Notes: generated from the sequence alone by a model not told the origin. A stretch of DNA of 64,000 bases from Lachnospiraceae bacterium (GCA_022483465.1 JAKVNF010000001.1:1426001-1490000), one strand, 5' to 3'; positions 8,729-19,656 are shown, counted from the stretch's first letter. Numbers and translations: made by a program.

Positions 8729-9490
8729 TCATTTCAGGATCAGTCCCACGGGGCAGTGGTCCGATCCGTACACATCTGTGTAGATCTTCGCGTCTTCCAG
8801 CGATCCCTCCAGCGCCTTCGACACGATGAAGTAGTCGATGCGCCAGCCTGCGTTCTTCTCCCTGGCATGAAAGCGGTAGGACCACCAGGAGTAGACGCCC
8901 TCCTTGTCCGGGTAGAAGTACCGCCAGGTGTCCACAAAGCCGTTGGATAGGAGCGTTGTCATCTTCTCCCGCTCCTCGTCCGTGAAGCCCGCATGGCCCC
9001 GATTCGGCTTGGGATTTTTCAGGTCGATCTCCTCGTGGGCGACGTTCAGGTCGCCGCAGAAGATCACCGGCTTTTTCTCCTCGAGCTTTTTCGCATAGGC
9101 GAGGAACGCATCCTCCCAGGTCATCCGGTAGGAGAGGCGCTCGAGCTTCTCCTTGGAGTTCGGGACGTACTCGGTGATCAGGTACCAGTCGGGATACTCC
9201 AGGGTGATCACCCGGCCCTCATGGTCGTGCTCCTCGATCCCGAGCCCCATGGTGACGGAGAGGGGCTCCTGCTTTGCAAACACCGCGGTGCCGGAATACC
9301 CCTTCTTCTCCGCGTAGTTCCAGTACTGGTGGTAGCCGGGAAGGTTGACCTCGATCTGTCCCTCCTGGAGCTTGGTCTCCTGGAGGCAGAGGATGTCCGG
9401 CTGTTCCCGCTCGACAAACGGATAAAATTCTCCCTTGGCCGTGCAGGCCCGCAGGCCGTTGACGTTCCAGGAGATCAGTTTCTGTGACAT
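8729..9490 (-). CDS. xth: Exodeoxyribonuclease III / AP endonuclease
   Basis: 253 aa, beginning [14 protein letters not shown]. The frame stays open 42 codons upstream, but the start at 9490 fits the family and follows GAGGAGGCC. Exo III signatures are present: [17 protein letters not shown] (metal-binding Glu), CGDLNVAH (Asp/Asn pair), WRIDYF and GSDHCPVG (catalytic Asp-His). Acts in base-excision repair at abasic sites. 20 bp from mrp on the same strand. Confidence 0.93.
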   Translation of the reverse strand: MSQKLISWNVNGLRACTAKGEFYPFVEREQPDILCLQETKLQEGQIEVNLPGYHQYWNYAEKKGYSGTAVFAKQEPLSVTMGLGIEEHDHEGRVITLEYPDWYLITEYVPNSKEKLERLSYRMTWEDAFLAYAKKLEEKKPVIFCGDLNVAHEEIDLKNPKPNRGHAGFTDEEREKMTTLLSNGFVDTWRYFYPDKEGVYSWWSYRFHAREKNAGWRIDYFIVSKALEGSLEDAKIYTDVYGSDHCPVGLILK

Positions 9491-9569
9491 AGGCCTCCTC
9501 GCTGAAAATGCCCCGGCGGGGGCAGTGCCGCCCGCCGGGGTCCTTTCTCCAATCGCGATGCTCTGCGGT

Positions 9570-10097
9570 TTACTTTCCCTCGTAGGTGATGGCGGAATAC
9601 ACCGGAACCGGTGCAAGTGCCTCTCTGCCCTTGAGGCCTGCCAGCTCCATCAGGCAAAGAACGCCCACCGGCTCGCCGCCGAGCTTCTTCACCAGTCGCA
9701 GGATGGCCTCCACGGTGCCGCCGGTGGCGATCAGGTCATCGACCACCAGGACCTTCTGTCCGGGCTTGATGGCATCCGCATGGATCTCCAGCGTGGCGGT
9801 ACCGTACTCCAGGGAGTAGGTCTCCGAGACGGTCTTGCGCGGAAGCTTGCCCTTCTTTCTGGCCAGCACCAGGGACTTGTGCTGGTTGTAGGCGATCGGG
9901 GCGCCGAAGATAAAGCCCCGGGACTCGGCACCGATGATGACATCATAGTCCAGGTCCTTGACCAGGTCCTGCATCGTGTCGATCGCAAGCTGCAGCCCGT
10001 CCGGATCCTGAATCACGCTCGTGACATCACGGAACATGACGCCGGGTGCCGGGAAATCCGGAATGGTGACCACGTAATCTTTTAACTCTTTTGCCAT
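9570..10097 (-). CDS. apt: Adenine phosphoribosyltransferase
   Basis: 175 aa. Converts adenine and PRPP to AMP for purine salvage. The PRPP-binding motif [13 protein letters not shown] (about residues 119-131), an N-terminal [13 protein letters not shown] segment and the ESRGFIFG segment are characteristic. The ribosome binding site AGGAGG precedes the start. It lies in a run of minus-strand housekeeping genes with hypA upstream. Confidence 0.95.
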   Translation of the reverse strand: MAKELKDYVVTIPDFPAPGVMFRDVTSVIQDPDGLQLAIDTMQDLVKDLDYDVIIGAESRGFIFGAPIAYNQHKSLVLARKKGKLPRKTVSETYSLEYGTATLEIHADAIKPGQKVLVVDDLIATGGTVEAILRLVKKLGGEPVGVLCLMELAGLKGREALAPVPVYSAITYEGK

Positions 10098-10129
10098 TGC
10101 AGTTATCCTCCTTAGGCAGGCAGCCTGCC

Positions 10130-10483
10130 CTACATGGTATCGTCTTCGCCGAGGAAGCGGATGATCTCCAGGCCCCCTCCGGTCCCCCTGACCAGGGTGG
10201 ATGCCCCGCCGCAGCGGGGACAGGTAAAGGATCGCTCGTGGGGGAAGGTGTATCCGCAGTCATTGCACCGCAGCAGCGCCGGGTTTCTGGAAAAGACCAG
10301 CGAGGCGCCCTCGCACACGGTGCCCTCGGAGGCCATGTCGAAGTAGAGCTGGATGCAGTCCTCCACCAGGTCCGAGAGTTCTCCGACCTTCAGGTCAATC
10401 TCGGTGATCCTGCGGATGTGGCTTGCCGCCGCTTTTTTCTCCATCGTATCCAGCAGGCTGAGCACGGCCGGCAGTTCGTGCAT
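10130..10483 (-). CDS. hypA: HypA-like hydrogenase/nickel maturation metallochaperone
   Basis: 117 aa starting MHELPAVLSLL. The MHE start gives the conserved His2 nickel ligand, so the ATG at 10483 was chosen over the longer frame. Two CxxC pairs (CNDCG and CPRCG, separated by about a dozen residues) form the structural zinc site. HypA delivers nickel to [NiFe] hydrogenase (or urease). No other hyp or hydrogenase gene is in the window, so this may be a displaced member of the set. Confidence 0.85.
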   Translation of the reverse strand: MHELPAVLSLLDTMEKKAAASHIRRITEIDLKVGELSDLVEDCIQLYFDMASEGTVCEGASLVFSRNPALLRCNDCGYTFPHERSFTCPRCGGASTLVRGTGGGLEIIRFLGEDDTM

Positions 10484-10620
10484 GGCTCCCTTCCCGGCCG
10501 CCCGGCGGCCTTCGCGAATCGTTCTTTCCCCTTTTCCCAAAATCCTTTATACTGAACTTAACGGTGCACATTATATCATATGTGCCCGGTGCCTTGTCAC
10601 CACAAAGAAAGGATTCTGGT

Positions 10621-11700
10621 ATGGAAGACATCAATATTGCGCTCCTCATCGATGCTGACAACATCAGCTCCCGGTATATTCCCACCATTCTGAGCGAGCT
10701 CTCCAAATACGGCAAGATCACCATCCGCCGCATGTACGGCGACTGGTCCCAGGAGCGGCTGCACTCCTGGTTTGCCTGCTCGGCCCGGTACTCCCTGACC
10801 CCGGTCATGCAGCCCAACAACACCCCCGGCAAGAACGCCTCCGACATCGGCCTGATTATCGATGCGATGGACATCCTCTACGGCGGGGACGTGCAGGGCT
10901 TCTGCATCGTCTCCAGCGATGGGGACTTCAACAAGCTGGCGACCCGGCTGCGGGAGGCGGGCAAGGTGGTCATCGGCATGGGCGAGAAGAAGACCCCCGA
11001 GTCCTTCCGGGTCTCCTGCGAGCGCTTCATCTTCCTCGATGTCATCGACAGCGGTGACGACGACACGGTGACCGAGAAGGCCCAGGAAAAGCCCGCAAAG
11101 GCCAAGACCGCCGCAAAGAAGAAGACCACCGCTGCCACCGCGAAGAAGAAGGAAAAGGAGGCGGAGCCCGCCCCGCTGCCCAAGACCACCGATGAGTTCC
11201 TGGGCTTTGTCCCCGCCGAGGATCCGGACAGCGCCGCAGAGGCCTCCTTCACCGACCGGGATGCCATCGAGCAGGCGATCGTCTCCATGATCACCGACAA
11301 CAACGCGGACGGCAAGGAGACCGGGCTCGGAGAGATCGGCTCCCGCCTGACCAAGCTCTATCCCGACTTCGACATCCGCAACTATCACTACAGCAAGCTC
11401 TCGGAGTTCCTGAAGGACTTCCCCTCCCTCTCCGTCAACACGCGGGACAACGCGGTCTGGGTCTCCCTGAAGATCACCCCGGACGCGGAGATCGAGAAGC
11501 AGATCCACCAGATCTTCGAAAAGCACGAGACCGACGACATGAACATCGCAACGCTCAAAAAGGAGCTGGAGGCGATCAACCCGAACCTCGACGCCTCGAT
11601 CCAGCGCTCCGGCGTCACCCGCTTCTCCGTCTACCTGAACCGAAAGATCCCCTCCGTGGAGGTCAACGGGCGGCACGTCACCCTGAAAAGCGCGCAGTAA
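10621..11700 (+). CDS. NYN-domain (PIN-like) ribonuclease-type protein with OST-HTH/LOTUS domain
   Basis: 359 aa. The N-terminal NYN domain (residues 6-145) keeps the acidic residues DADN (11-14), SDIG (74-77) and SSDGDF (98-103) expected of a metal-dependent RNase fold. A Lys/Ala-rich linker (about 150-190) leads to an OST-HTH/LOTUS-type winged helix (about 235-300) and a second similar unit to the end, both predicted RNA-binding. AAGAAAGGA precedes the start. Likely an RNA-processing or decay factor; the target is unknown. Ends in a strong terminator. Confidence 0.85.
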   Translation: MEDINIALLIDADNISSRYIPTILSELSKYGKITIRRMYGDWSQERLHSWFACSARYSLTPVMQPNNTPGKNASDIGLIIDAMDILYGGDVQGFCIVSSDGDFNKLATRLREAGKVVIGMGEKKTPESFRVSCERFIFLDVIDSGDDDTVTEKAQEKPAKAKTAAKKKTTAATAKKKEKEAEPAPLPKTTDEFLGFVPAEDPDSAAEASFTDRDAIEQAIVSMITDNNADGKETGLGEIGSRLTKLYPDFDIRNYHYSKLSEFLKDFPSLSVNTRDNAVWVSLKITPDAEIEKQIHQIFEKHETDDMNIATLKKELEAINPNLDASIQRSGVTRFSVYLNRKIPSVEVNGRHVTLKSAQ

Positions 11701-11702
11701 CA

Positions 11703-11746
11703 GAAAACCGGGAGAACCGCAGTGAAGCGGTTCTCCCGGTTTTTCA
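11703..11746 (+). terminator. Rho-independent terminator after the NYN gene (probably bidirectional)
   Basis: Perfect 13-bp stem CCGGGAGAACCGC (11708-11720) and GCGGTTCTCCCGG (11727-11739), 6-base loop, TTTTT on the right and AAAA on the left. It separates the convergent NYN gene and the DUF1667 gene. Confidence 0.93.
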
Positions 11747-11758
11747 TGAAGCAGCTGT

Positions 11759-12121
11759 TTACTGTTTCGGCACGTTCTTGGTCGCGATCACGCTGACCCC
11801 GGTGCCCGCAGCGTCCTGCAGCACCACATCGCCCATGGCGACGGGGGCCTGCACCGTCACGTCCTTCAATGCCCGGACGATGGCAAACATCTTTTCCTTG
11901 GGGATGTCCGAGGCGGTCTTCACCGAGACCTGGGGGATCACGCCGCCCTCCACACGCACCGAGGTGGTCACGATGCGGGTCGGGTGCGTCACCTCCTTGC
12001 GGGCATAGATGTCACCCCGGGAACAGGTGTTTCCGGTCACGCTGTGAATCGTCTCCCCGTCATAGTCCACGGTCACCTGGCAGCCCATCGGGCAGCCAAT
12101 GCACGTCAATGTTCTCTTCAT
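11759..12121 (-). CDS. DUF1667 family protein
   Basis: 120 aa, starting MKRTLTCIGCPMGC. Conserved cysteines CIGCPMGC at the N-terminus and a further Cys (NTCSRG) suggest metal or Fe-S binding. In Firmicutes this family is found next to glycerol-3-phosphate dehydrogenase-like flavoproteins, exactly as here. It follows the FAD oxidoreductase with a 2-base gap, so the two are in one transcript. Exact role unknown; possibly an electron-transfer subunit. Confidence 0.85.
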   Translation of the reverse strand: MKRTLTCIGCPMGCQVTVDYDGETIHSVTGNTCSRGDIYARKEVTHPTRIVTTSVRVEGGVIPQVSVKTASDIPKEKMFAIVRALKDVTVQAPVAMGDVVLQDAAGTGVSVIATKNVPKQ

Positions 12122-12123
12122 CT

Positions 12124-13392
12124 TCAGGCCTCCTCCAGACAAATGGTGATCTTCTTCAGATCCGGGTGCGCCAAAAGGTCCTTCTTCTGCAGGATCACCT
12201 GTTCCATCTCACCGGGCGCCACGATCTGCTTCTTCCTGTGCTGCACCCGCTCATCGTCAAAGTACACGCTGATGAAGTGGTTCTGGTACACGCCGCGGAC
12301 CCGGAAGCGGATGGTCAGAAGATCGCCCATGACGTTTGCCCGCACCGTCTCGGGCACCGTGTAGCCGATGCCATCGCCGGGCACGATCTCGACGCCGGGC
12401 ACGTTCTCCTCGCCGCGGCCTACGCCCTGCACATAGGCCGCCGCGTGGCGGCCTGCGTTGGCGGCCTCCTCGGAGACATAGTCCACCAGGTCGTGCACAT
12501 GCAGCACGTTCCCGCAGGCAAAGATTCCGGGGACGCTGGTCTCCAGGGACTCATTGACCACCGGTCCCTTGTGCCGGGGAGAGAGCTCGACTCCCGCCGA
12601 GAGGGAGAGCTCGTTCTCCGGGATGAGGCCGCAGGAGAGCAGGAGCGTATCACAGCGGTAGTGCTCCTCCGTGCCGGGGATCGGCTTTCCGTGGCCATCC
12701 ACGGCGGCGATGGTGACACCCTCCACCCGCTGCTTGCCCTCGATGTCCACCACCGTGTGGGAGAGCTTGAGCGGGATGCCGAAGTCGTCCAGGCACTGGA
12801 CGATGTTCCGCTTTAGGCCGCCGGAGTAGGGCATCAGCTCGGCAACCACCTTGACCTTCGCACCCTCCAGGGTCATGCGGCGCGCCATGATGAGACCGAT
12901 GTCGCCGGAGCCCAGGATCACCACCTCGCGGCCCGGCATAAAGCCCTCGATGTTGACGAGGCGCTGCGCCGTGCCCGCGGTGTAGATGCCGGCGGGACGG
13001 TAGCCCGGGATGTTCAGCGCGCCCCTCGGGCGCTCCCGGCAGCCCATGGCCAGGATGACCGCCCCGGCCTGTACCTGAAACATGCCGTCCCGGCGGTTCA
13101 TCGCCGTGACCACCCGGTCCCCGGAGATCGAGAGCACCATGGTGTCCAGGCGGTACTCAATGCCGAGGTCCTGGACCTCCTTGATAAAGCGCCCGGCGTA
13201 CTCGGGCCCCGTCAGCTCCTCCTTGAAGGTGTGCAGGCCGAAGCCGTTGTGAATGCACTGGTTGAGGATGCCGCCCAGCTCCCGGTCGCGCTCCAGGATC
13301 AGGATGCTGTCCTCCCCCGCCTTCTTTGCCGCTGCTGCGGCAGCCAGCCCCGCAGGGCCGCCGCCGATGATGACGATCTTGTAGTTTTCCAT
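12124..13392 (-). CDS. NAD(P)/FAD-dependent oxidoreductase (glycerol-3-phosphate dehydrogenase-associated)
   Basis: 422 aa. The N-terminal FAD Rossmann motif is GGGPAGLAAA (about residues 10-19), the NAD-binding motif is VVILGSGDIGLIMARR (about 160-175), and an ATG-like FAD motif and GIFACGNVLHVHD follow. The start at 13392 has GAGGAG upstream. Placed between the DUF1667 gene (2-base gap) and the GlpA-like flavoprotein (10-base gap). This trio is a known Firmicute arrangement thought to pass electrons from glycerol-3-phosphate to NAD or another carrier. The direct acceptor is not evident. Confidence 0.88.
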   Translation of the reverse strand: MENYKIVIIGGGPAGLAAAAAAKKAGEDSILILERDRELGGILNQCIHNGFGLHTFKEELTGPEYAGRFIKEVQDLGIEYRLDTMVLSISGDRVVTAMNRRDGMFQVQAGAVILAMGCRERPRGALNIPGYRPAGIYTAGTAQRLVNIEGFMPGREVVILGSGDIGLIMARRMTLEGAKVKVVAELMPYSGGLKRNIVQCLDDFGIPLKLSHTVVDIEGKQRVEGVTIAAVDGHGKPIPGTEEHYRCDTLLLSCGLIPENELSLSAGVELSPRHKGPVVNESLETSVPGIFACGNVLHVHDLVDYVSEEAANAGRHAAAYVQGVGRGEENVPGVEIVPGDGIGYTVPETVRANVMGDLLTIRFRVRGVYQNHFISVYFDDERVQHRKKQIVAPGEMEQVILQKKDLLAHPDLKKITICLEEA

Positions 13393-13402
13393 CTTCTCCT
13401 CC

Positions 13403-14875
13403 TCAGTTCCGGCGCTGCGTCTCATCCGGCATCGTATCGTAGGCGTCCTTGTCCAGGCCCACGATGAGCCGGGACGCGCCGCCCGCCTTGGTCACATTCC
13501 GCATGGTGATGCCGGGCACTTCCCGGGCCAGGATCTCCATGACACGGGGCGAGCAGAAGCCCGCCTGGCAGCGGCCCATGCCGGCCCTGGTGCGGCGCTT
13601 GACGCCGTCCAGGCTCTTTGCCCCGAGCGGCCGGTGAATGGCGTCGAGGATCTCGCCCTCGGAGACGGTCTCACACCGGCAGATGATCGTGCCGTAGGCG
13701 GGGTTTTTGCGGATCAGCTCATTCCGCTCCTCGAGGGAGAGCTTTCCGGGCTTGACCACGCCCTTTCTGGTCGCGACAAAGTGCGCCTTCTTCGCAAAGC
13801 CGTACTTTTTGACCACGATACCCGCTGCCATCTTTCCGATGGCGGGGCTGGAGGTCAGACCCGGGGACTCGATGCCGGCGACATCGATCCAGCCCTCGCA
13901 CTCCGGCGCCTCCTGGATGATGAACTCGTGGTGGTCCTCATGGGCGCGCAGGCCCGCAAAGCTGGTGATGACGGAGCGAAGGGGCACATCTTTGACGGTG
14001 AGGGCCGCCTTGGCCGCCACCTCGTCGAGGCCCTGCCGGGTCGTGTTAGTGCCCTCCCGGTCCTCCTGATCCGTCGCAGTGGGTCCCACCAGGAGATTTC
14101 CGTGGACCGTGGGCGTGACGAGGACGCCCTTGCCCATCTTCGTGGGCAGCATGAAGATCGTGTGGCGGACATGGTTTCCTGCGCTCTTGTCGAGCAGGTA
14201 GTACTCGCCCTTGCGGGGTGTGATGTGGATCGGCTCTTTGCAGACCATGTTGTGGAAGACATCGGCGTAGACGCCGGCGGCATTCACCACGCACTTCGAC
14301 AGCACGGTCCCGTTGTTCGTCTCGATCTCGAAGTGATCCCCGGTCTTTTGGATCCTTGTCACCTCGGTGTTGAAGCGGAACTCCACGCCGTTGACATTGG
14401 CGTTCTCCGCCATGCCGATGTTGAGCTCGAAGGGACACACGATGCCGGCGCTGGGGGCATAGAGTGCCGCCACCGCCTCATCGGAGATGTTGGGCTCCAT
14501 CTGCACCAGCTCATCCCGCTCCACGATCCGCAGATCCGGGACGCCGTTTTTGCGCCCCTTCTCCAGAAGCTTTTCCAGACCTTCGCGGGTATCCGGATCC
14601 GTGCAGACAACCAGGGAACCGATCCTTTGGAAGGGGATGTCCAGATCCCGGGAAAGGTCTGTCATCATCGCGTTGCCCTCGACGTTGAGCTTTGCCATCA
14701 GGGAGCCCGGCTCACAGTCGTAGCCCGCGTGGACGATGGCGCTGTTTGCCTTGGAGGTTCCGCAGCAGACGTCCTCCTCCCTCTCGAGGACGCAGATGCT
14801 GGCATCGTAACGGGAGAGCTCTCTCGCCGTCGCGCTGCCGCTGACACCGGCACCGATAATTACCACATCATACAT
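13403..14875 (-). CDS. GlpA/GlpO-like FAD-dependent glycerol-3-phosphate dehydrogenase with C-terminal [2Fe-2S] domain
   Basis: 490 aa. The N-terminal FAD motif GAGVSGSATARELS is followed by a DAO fold. The C-terminal bacterioferritin-associated-ferredoxin-like domain has CRCETVSEGEI and GRCQAGFC, likely ligands of a [2Fe-2S] cluster. Oxidises glycerol-3-phosphate to dihydroxyacetone phosphate. The start at 14875 follows AAAGGAG. The gene lies downstream of glpK on the same strand behind a leader terminator, fitting glycerol-dependent regulation. Confidence 0.87.
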   Translation of the reverse strand: MYDVVIIGAGVSGSATARELSRYDASICVLEREEDVCCGTSKANSAIVHAGYDCEPGSLMAKLNVEGNAMMTDLSRDLDIPFQRIGSLVVCTDPDTREGLEKLLEKGRKNGVPDLRIVERDELVQMEPNISDEAVAALYAPSAGIVCPFELNIGMAENANVNGVEFRFNTEVTRIQKTGDHFEIETNNGTVLSKCVVNAAGVYADVFHNMVCKEPIHITPRKGEYYLLDKSAGNHVRHTIFMLPTKMGKGVLVTPTVHGNLLVGPTATDQEDREGTNTTRQGLDEVAAKAALTVKDVPLRSVITSFAGLRAHEDHHEFIIQEAPECEGWIDVAGIESPGLTSSPAIGKMAAGIVVKKYGFAKKAHFVATRKGVVKPGKLSLEERNELIRKNPAYGTIICRCETVSEGEILDAIHRPLGAKSLDGVKRRTRAGMGRCQAGFCSPRVMEILAREVPGITMRNVTKAGGASRLIVGLDKDAYDTMPDETQRRN

Positions 14876-14899
14876 GTTCGCTTCTCCTTTTCCCTGCAC

Positions 14900-14975
14900 G
14901 CTTGCAGAAAAAAAAGAGAATGCGCCGCACACCGCGCTCCCGCGCGGTCTGTCTGCACATTCTCTTCTCTCATCT
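14900..14975 (-). terminator. Leader terminator upstream of the GlpA-like gene, candidate antitermination site
   Basis: On the minus strand AGAGAATG pairs with CATTCTCT around a GC-rich inner stem (CCGCGCGGGAGCGCGG), then T8. It lies about 30 bases before the GlpA-like start, between a possible promoter (-10 TACAAT, complement of 15020-15025) and the gene. It can also simply end the glpK transcript. A GlpP-type antitermination control is inferred because glpK has a similar leader. Confidence 0.75.
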
Positions 14976-15059
14976 GCGGGTTATTCAGTTCATGGACCCG
15001 CTCCTGCGGATCCGACCGTATTGTAGCACATCCCCCGGCCGCAAAAAACACCTAATTTC

Positions 15060-16568
<1,509 letters not shown>

Positions 16569-16639
16569 GTCTCCTCCTGTCCGGCGGCGGTCCGCGTCAT
16601 ATCCCTTTTGGAAGCTGGTTTCTTCTGATACAATCTTGG

Positions 16640-16695
16640 CCAGCAAAAAGCACAATCAGACGGCAGGGAATGACCCCGCCCCGGATTGTGCTCTC
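16640..16695 (-). terminator. glpK leader terminator, candidate antitermination site
   Basis: On the minus strand AGCACAATC pairs with GATTGTGCT, followed by TTTTTGC, about 80 bases before glpK. The leader begins with AGAGAGAAGAGA, nearly the same as the sequence before the GlpA-like leader terminator. This repeated layout suggests shared control by an antiterminator such as GlpP. A weak promoter (TTGAAT, 17 bp, TAGCGT) lies upstream, near 16750-16780. Confidence 0.65.
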
Positions 16696-16959
16696 TTCTC
16701 TCTGCACGCTTGTGAAATTTGCTTGTCAGTTCCGGTCTTTCACCCTGATACGCTAACATGATTGCCAAAAGAATTCAAGCCATTCTTTTTCTGTTCCGAC
16801 GATTTCACGTTACTATTCACGGGGTAAAGTGCCTCGTGCTGCAAAGTCACGACCTCCATGCCGGGAGATTGCAACAATCCCCCAGCTCTTATCAAGATGA
16901 TCATGAGAGGTGCGCGGCCTTTCGGCCAGCGCGCCTGCACTTTCTGCGTCTATTTTATC

Positions 16960-18789
16960 TCACCCTGACTCGGTCCCGTGGAACAGTTCCTTTACCGTTA
17001 CCGGATTCCCATCCGTCAGCCGTTTCAATGCATTCATCTCGTTCCATCCATTCCTCCTGCATGTCTCCACGTAGCTCCGCAGTGTTGCGTAGTACTGCGC
17101 ATACTCAACGCTTTCAAACTGACCGGATACCTTCATCTTGCTCTTTACGCCTCTGAGAGATCTCTCGGATAACGAGTTCGTTGTGGGTATGCTGAAGTCC
17201 TCAATCCAATGGAAATAGTTCCTGCGATACTTGCGGAGACGATTGAGCAGTGCTCCCTCAAACGCATATCCATAGTCCGCTCCCTTCATATTCCTGACCT
17301 TTTTGTACAGTTCTGCGTGTTCCTTGTCTCCCTTTGCCAGGCATTGATCCAATGAGGCATTGAACTGCCTGATTCTCTCCGGCGGAAATGATGTGCTTCC
17401 CTCTCTCTTCGCTTTGTTCCGATCATGAATGGTCTTCCCGATCAGATCTTTCAGATCTGCAGACCAGGTATGCCCGGTATCATTCGTATTCCGCTGTGCG
17501 TCACGCTCCAGATGCTGATTGCATTCAACGTTTCGGAATCGGAACTCCCTGTTGTAGTTGCCGGTGTAGTGATCATGCATTACCTTTTGGCTTTCGTTCA
17601 GTTCTGACAGGATGCCATCCTCCCTTACACCGTCAAGATTCTTCTTCTCGTGAGCCGTGTAATAAGCGATCCTGTCATCACCATAAAAGCGAAGGCATGC
17701 GCGCTTGGTATTCACAAAAATCACCGTATCATCCCAGTAAAGCAGGTCCTTCTTCAGCATCTCATTCCGAAGATCTTCTTTGAAATTCTGAAGATCCTTT
17801 GCCGCCCTTTTGATCTGCTTGGCGATATATCCCTCGCATGGTACAAACCTGCCGTCGAAAAGGCCGCAGAGAAACTGGCGGATCTTGTTGATCGGTACAT
17901 TCTCGGAGACAGCAAGGGACAGAATCAGATCCCGGGTATTGCTGCCGTACTGATTTTTTGCGGTGTGCCTTGCATCCACTGGAACCTTGACCTGAGTACC
18001 GCAGTTCGCACACTGGTAGATCTTGTACAGATGCCGGTGGTAAGTCCGGACGATTTTGAAATCGACCTCCTGATGTTCCTCATACCTTCCGGTATCTATG
18101 AGATCTCCGCCACATACGCTGCACTTTTTCTCATCTTCTTTCAGCTCATGTGTTGTGGTATCGGTAGCCTGTTCTGGATCAAAAGCCGGCATCTCTGATT
18201 TTGCGTGCCCCGGCTGTCCTCCTTTGTGATTCCCTGTTGTCGGGCGCAGGTTGGGAATTACTTTTTTCTTGTTCCTGGGCGTCTGTGATGTCGGCGTTCC
18301 GCTGTCCGTTCCATCCCGATTGATTTTGTCCTCGAGATGCCTGACCATAGCCCGCAGCTCATCGATTGTGTCCTGCTTTTCTCTCAGCTGTCTGTCCTTG
18401 TCCGCAATGACCTTTTTCAGTTCATTGTTGTGCGCCTGAAGCTCTTCAATTTTCTGACCTCGTCTGCTCAGAAGTTCCTGCAGGTTTGCGGCCTTTCTTT
18501 CCGCGGATTCCCGCTTCATCCCGATTGTTCTCAACTGCTCTGAGAGCTTGCGGTTTTCCCGTAATGACTGACTTAACCTGCTCTGCAGATTCTTTGCTGT
18601 TTCCAGTGCTTTCCGCCAGTTGGTCTCGGCTTTTTCCTGTCGGCTGTTTGCGAGTTTGACCTTTCGGTTGCAGTCAGCCCGGAAGGCAGCGTGCGGGTCT
18701 TCGGACTCATACATCGCAATGGTCTGTTTCAGTTTTGCGATTTCGCTGTTACGCGTGAGTGTTCCGTTGAATGAATACATCGCTGCCAT
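16960..18789 (-). CDS. IS66-family transposase
   Basis: 609 aa, longer than usual because of an N-terminal coiled coil (about residues 15-155). A zinc-finger IS66 domain follows (CSVCGGDLIDTG, then CANCGTQ). The DDE_Tnp_IS66 core includes LLYWDDTVIFVN (first Asp) and a C-terminal FHWIEDFSIPTTNSLSERSL segment that carries the conserved NN/SE motif region. No frameshift is visible. It is encoded 18 bp after the accessory gene and probably depends on the same promoter. Confidence 0.88.
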   Translation of the reverse strand: MAAMYSFNGTLTRNSEIAKLKQTIAMYESEDPHAAFRADCNRKVKLANSRQEKAETNWRKALETAKNLQSRLSQSLRENRKLSEQLRTIGMKRESAERKAANLQELLSRRGQKIEELQAHNNELKKVIADKDRQLREKQDTIDELRAMVRHLEDKINRDGTDSGTPTSQTPRNKKKVIPNLRPTTGNHKGGQPGHAKSEMPAFDPEQATDTTTHELKEDEKKCSVCGGDLIDTGRYEEHQEVDFKIVRTYHRHLYKIYQCANCGTQVKVPVDARHTAKNQYGSNTRDLILSLAVSENVPINKIRQFLCGLFDGRFVPCEGYIAKQIKRAAKDLQNFKEDLRNEMLKKDLLYWDDTVIFVNTKRACLRFYGDDRIAYYTAHEKKNLDGVREDGILSELNESQKVMHDHYTGNYNREFRFRNVECNQHLERDAQRNTNDTGHTWSADLKDLIGKTIHDRNKAKREGSTSFPPERIRQFNASLDQCLAKGDKEHAELYKKVRNMKGADYGYAFEGALLNRLRKYRRNYFHWIEDFSIPTTNSLSERSLRGVKSKMKVSGQFESVEYAQYYATLRSYVETCRRNGWNEMNALKRLTDGNPVTVKELFHGTESG

Positions 18790-18807
18790 CTCCGTGTCCG
18801 TCGGCTG

Positions 18808-19492
18808 TTATTCCCTCATGGTAAAGACTTCCGACATAGAAGCAATCAGTGCTTTCAGTCGTTCGAGCTGTCTTTCCTGCTGTTTGTTTTGATCCGTCAA
18901 ATCCTTGATCTGGAGCCTTAGTTGAATGATCTCCTGACGCAGTTCTGACGCTTCATCCACAGGCGGTTTTGCTGTCTCTGATGTGCAAGTCTGTGTTGTC
19001 TTCCTCCGCCGTGGGCCATGAGGCTCCGTCGGGATGATGTTCCCATTGGCATCCACTTTTCCAATGAGTTTTCGTTTGTTCTTCGGCTTGTGCGTGACCG
19101 GATCTCTGAACGATTCAGATTCATACGCGTATTTTATGCCGGTCGTCTTGTTTGTGAGATAAACGATGGCGTTAGTAAAGAACCGGGTTGATGGGTTCCA
19201 TACCACAACCTCCATGGTGAACTCTCGACGCGATAATGTCCGATGAAGATATAGAATCCCCATTTGGAGCTCTTTTCTTCTCCGCATAATGCCTATCTTG
19301 TTATTTATAGTCACATACTCGGCAAGTGAGTGTATGTGTTTAGGCAATCTAGGTGATGCTTTGTTACATGATGCAACACAGCACGGATAGGAGTGTACCC
19401 AGCTCGAGCTCAAAGTGAGGTATTAGTGGTCTCATGCTAGGCGATCGCTTATCAACCCGTTTCTTAACTAACGCCTAAACGATACTTGACAT
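18808..19492 (-). pseudogene. IS66-associated accessory protein, interrupted by a MITE after codon 5
   Basis: The original gene starts at 19492 (MSSIV) behind AAGGAGGTGCGCA and resumes at 19167 with YLTNKTTGIKYAYE. Excising the MITE (19168-19475) and one TAAACGAT copy gives an unbroken protein of about 124 aa with a C-terminal coiled coil. In its present form the MITE frame reads in frame into the accessory gene. A hybrid protein of up to 201 aa could therefore start inside the MITE. Confidence 0.82.
19168..19475 (-). mobile_element. 308-bp MITE with IS1595-type ends, copy 1 (in the IS66 accessory gene)
   Basis: Terminal inverted repeats of about 28 bp begin GGCGTTAGTAAAGAACCGGG on one side and GGCGTTAGTTAAGAAACGGG on the other. 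They are flanked by an 8-bp TAAACGAT duplication (19160-19167, 19476-19483). By eye the sequence is identical to the copies at 25133, 44627 and 58480. It has no transposase. It carries an 82-codon open frame running out of the right end. Confidence 0.92.
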
Positions 19493-19519
19493 TGCGCACC
19501 TCCTTAGTAGGTATACCTT

Positions 19520-19548
19520 AGTATATAACTTATATGGTGCAATGTCAA
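19520..19548 (-). promoter_or_regulatory. IS66 promoter
   Basis: Consensus sigma-A promoter on the minus strand: TTGACA (complement of 19543-19548), 17-bp spacer, TATACT (complement of 19520-19525). It drives the accessory gene start at 19492. The -35 region and the start-codon region form an 11-bp inverted repeat (CTTGACATTGC and GCAATGTCAAG). Confidence 0.85.
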
Positions 19549-19613
19549 GAGAAAATGTATATATTATATTACGAATATACCTACTTCAGTCTTGAGTTTT
19601 CACACAATACAAA

Positions 19614-19656
19614 ATAGAGCGGAGAACGCCGTAAAATCAGGCATTCTCCGCTCTGT
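19614..19656 (-). terminator. Hairpin upstream of the IS66 promoter, possible insulator terminator
   Basis: AGAGCGGAGAA pairs with TTCTCCGCTCT around a short loop, followed on the minus strand by ATTTTG. It lies between the element tip and its promoter and could stop transcription entering from outside. Confidence 0.6.

Noticed and set aside
13634-15055. A 473-codon plus-strand frame opposite the GlpA-like gene
   Set aside because: Same artefact; the minus-strand flavoprotein has clear motifs.
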